A DNA stretch of 5,127 nucleotides from a candidate division Zixibacteria bacterium RBG_16_43_9 (GTDB lineage: Bacteria; Zixibacteria; MSB-5A5; RBG-16-43-9): contig MEWM01000063.1 in the NCBI GenBank assembly GCA_001775355.1, positions 3,639 through 8,765 of the forward strand. The letters run 5' to 3'. A program made the translations under genes and the position numbers. Below the pieces are notes generated by a model. It was not told where the DNA came from. It saw only the letters and a list, made by a program, of their open reading frames with translations, and searched no databases. Below are positions 4,604 to 5,127 of this stretch, piece by piece (position 1 is the first letter of the stretch; the number at the start of each line of letters is the position of its first letter).

Positions 4604-5127
4604 ATGCTTATCTGCATAGATATAGGCAACACCAACACCGTAATTGGCATCTTCATAAAAAACATTTTACGAAATTACTATCGTGTCTCCTCCAATCATT
4701 TTTTGACTGTGGACGAATGCGGGATTCTAATCCGGGAATTGATCGGAGAGGTTAAAACCGAGAAGATCGAAGGGGTAGTAATCGCCTCAGTTGTGCCAGC
4801 CCTGACCACTGTGTATGAGGAGATGAGCATAAAATACCTACATTCTGAGCCGGTTATAATCTCCTCAAAATTACCTTTGGGGATGAAGATACTTTACGAT
4901 AACCCCGAACAGGTGGGAGCAGACAGAATAGCCAATGCCATTGCAGCATTTGAGCTTTATGGAGGACCGGTTATCGTAGTGGATTTAGGAACAGCCACTA
5001 CTTTTGACGTTATTTCTGAAAAAGGCGAATACCTTGGAGGAGTAATATCTCCGGGAATCGAGACCTCATCTGCCAATCTTTTTCAAAAAGCCGCACTTCT
5101 TTCTAAAGTGGAACTCAAAAAACCAAA
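4604..5127 (+). CDS. coaX: Type III pantothenate kinase (3' end cut by window)
   Basis: CoaX phosphorylates pantothenate with ATP to 4'-phosphopantothenate, the first step of coenzyme A synthesis. Type III enzymes belong to the ASKHA fold, generally need a monovalent cation and are not feedback-inhibited by CoA. The window shows 174 codons plus two bases; the family is about 250-270 residues, so roughly a third is missing. Visible motifs: the phosphate-binding DIGNTNTVIGIF near the start (D6, G8, N9, T10), VVIASVVP (58-65), NPEQVGADRIANAIAA (100-115) with D107 as the expected catalytic base, the second phosphate loop VDLGTATTFDVI (126-137), and YLGGVISPGI (143-152). All expected N-terminal and central residues are intact. 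In many bacteria birA and coaX are neighbours, which fits this location. It is separated from birA by 203 bp of repeat-rich DNA with no clear promoter, so either read-through from birA or an unseen promoter drives it. Confidence 0.96.
   Translation, partial: MLICIDIGNTNTVIGIFIKNILRNYYRVSSNHFLTVDECGILIRELIGEVKTEKIEGVVIASVVPALTTVYEEMSIKYLHSEPVIISSKLPLGMKILYDNPEQVGADRIANAIAAFELYGGPVIVVDLGTATTFDVISEKGEYLGGVISPGIETSSANLFQKAALLSKVELKKP

Noticed and set aside
4498..4755. An 85-codon plus-strand frame starting MLRDGELVEPCG
   Set aside because: It starts inside the TTCGAC hairpin repeat and ends inside coaX in another frame. The LRDGELVEP stretch is simply the repeat translated, and the rest is low-complexity read-through of the REPIN-like element.

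Overview
The window holds five protein genes in two divergent groups. It looks like chromosomal housekeeping sequence from a bacterium with moderate-to-low GC and mainly AGA/AGG arginine codons. The intergenic gaps are rich in REP-like palindromes. One carries the TTCGAC...GCTCA / TGAGC...GTCGAA hairpin that I recall being scattered through many genomes of uncultivated bacteria. From the sequence alone I can only say Bacteria, probably an uncultivated lineage; I do not name a phylum.

Leftward group (minus strand, 2297 down to 1): a sigma70-type promoter (TTGACA, 17 bp, TATAGT) drives a soluble GAF-domain sensor histidine kinase. Eleven bases after its stop comes a secreted protein with a carboxypeptidase-regulatory-like beta-sandwich domain, which runs off the left edge. 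No response regulator is visible.

Rightward group (plus strand, 2344 to 5127): nadC (NAD synthesis), birA (biotin-protein ligase with an N-terminal helix-turn-helix) and coaX (type III pantothenate kinase, cut by the right edge). All three make or attach cofactors: NAD, biotin and CoA. They share a strand and no convincing plus-strand terminator separates them, so they may be co-transcribed, but the gaps are 239 and 203 bp and each is filled with palindromic repeats. The nadC-birA gap has several short palindromes built as arm, two bases, arm, three of them around a CTTCAG core. The birA-coaX gap has a nested REPIN-like element bounded by GTAGGGGAG / CTCCCCTAC. That element contains a terminator-shaped hairpin that would work only on the minus strand.

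The simplest open reading frames of the kinase and nadC begin only 7 bp apart. A strong ribosome-binding site, the promoter and family alignment argue for shorter proteins starting at 2240 (kinase) and 2344 (nadC), which leaves a real divergent promoter region between them. I see no CRISPR array, tRNA, rRNA, transposase or phage gene, and no strong case for a wholly new system. The most unusual material is the intergenic repeats, the kinase's cysteine-rich N-terminus and the uncharacterised secreted protein.
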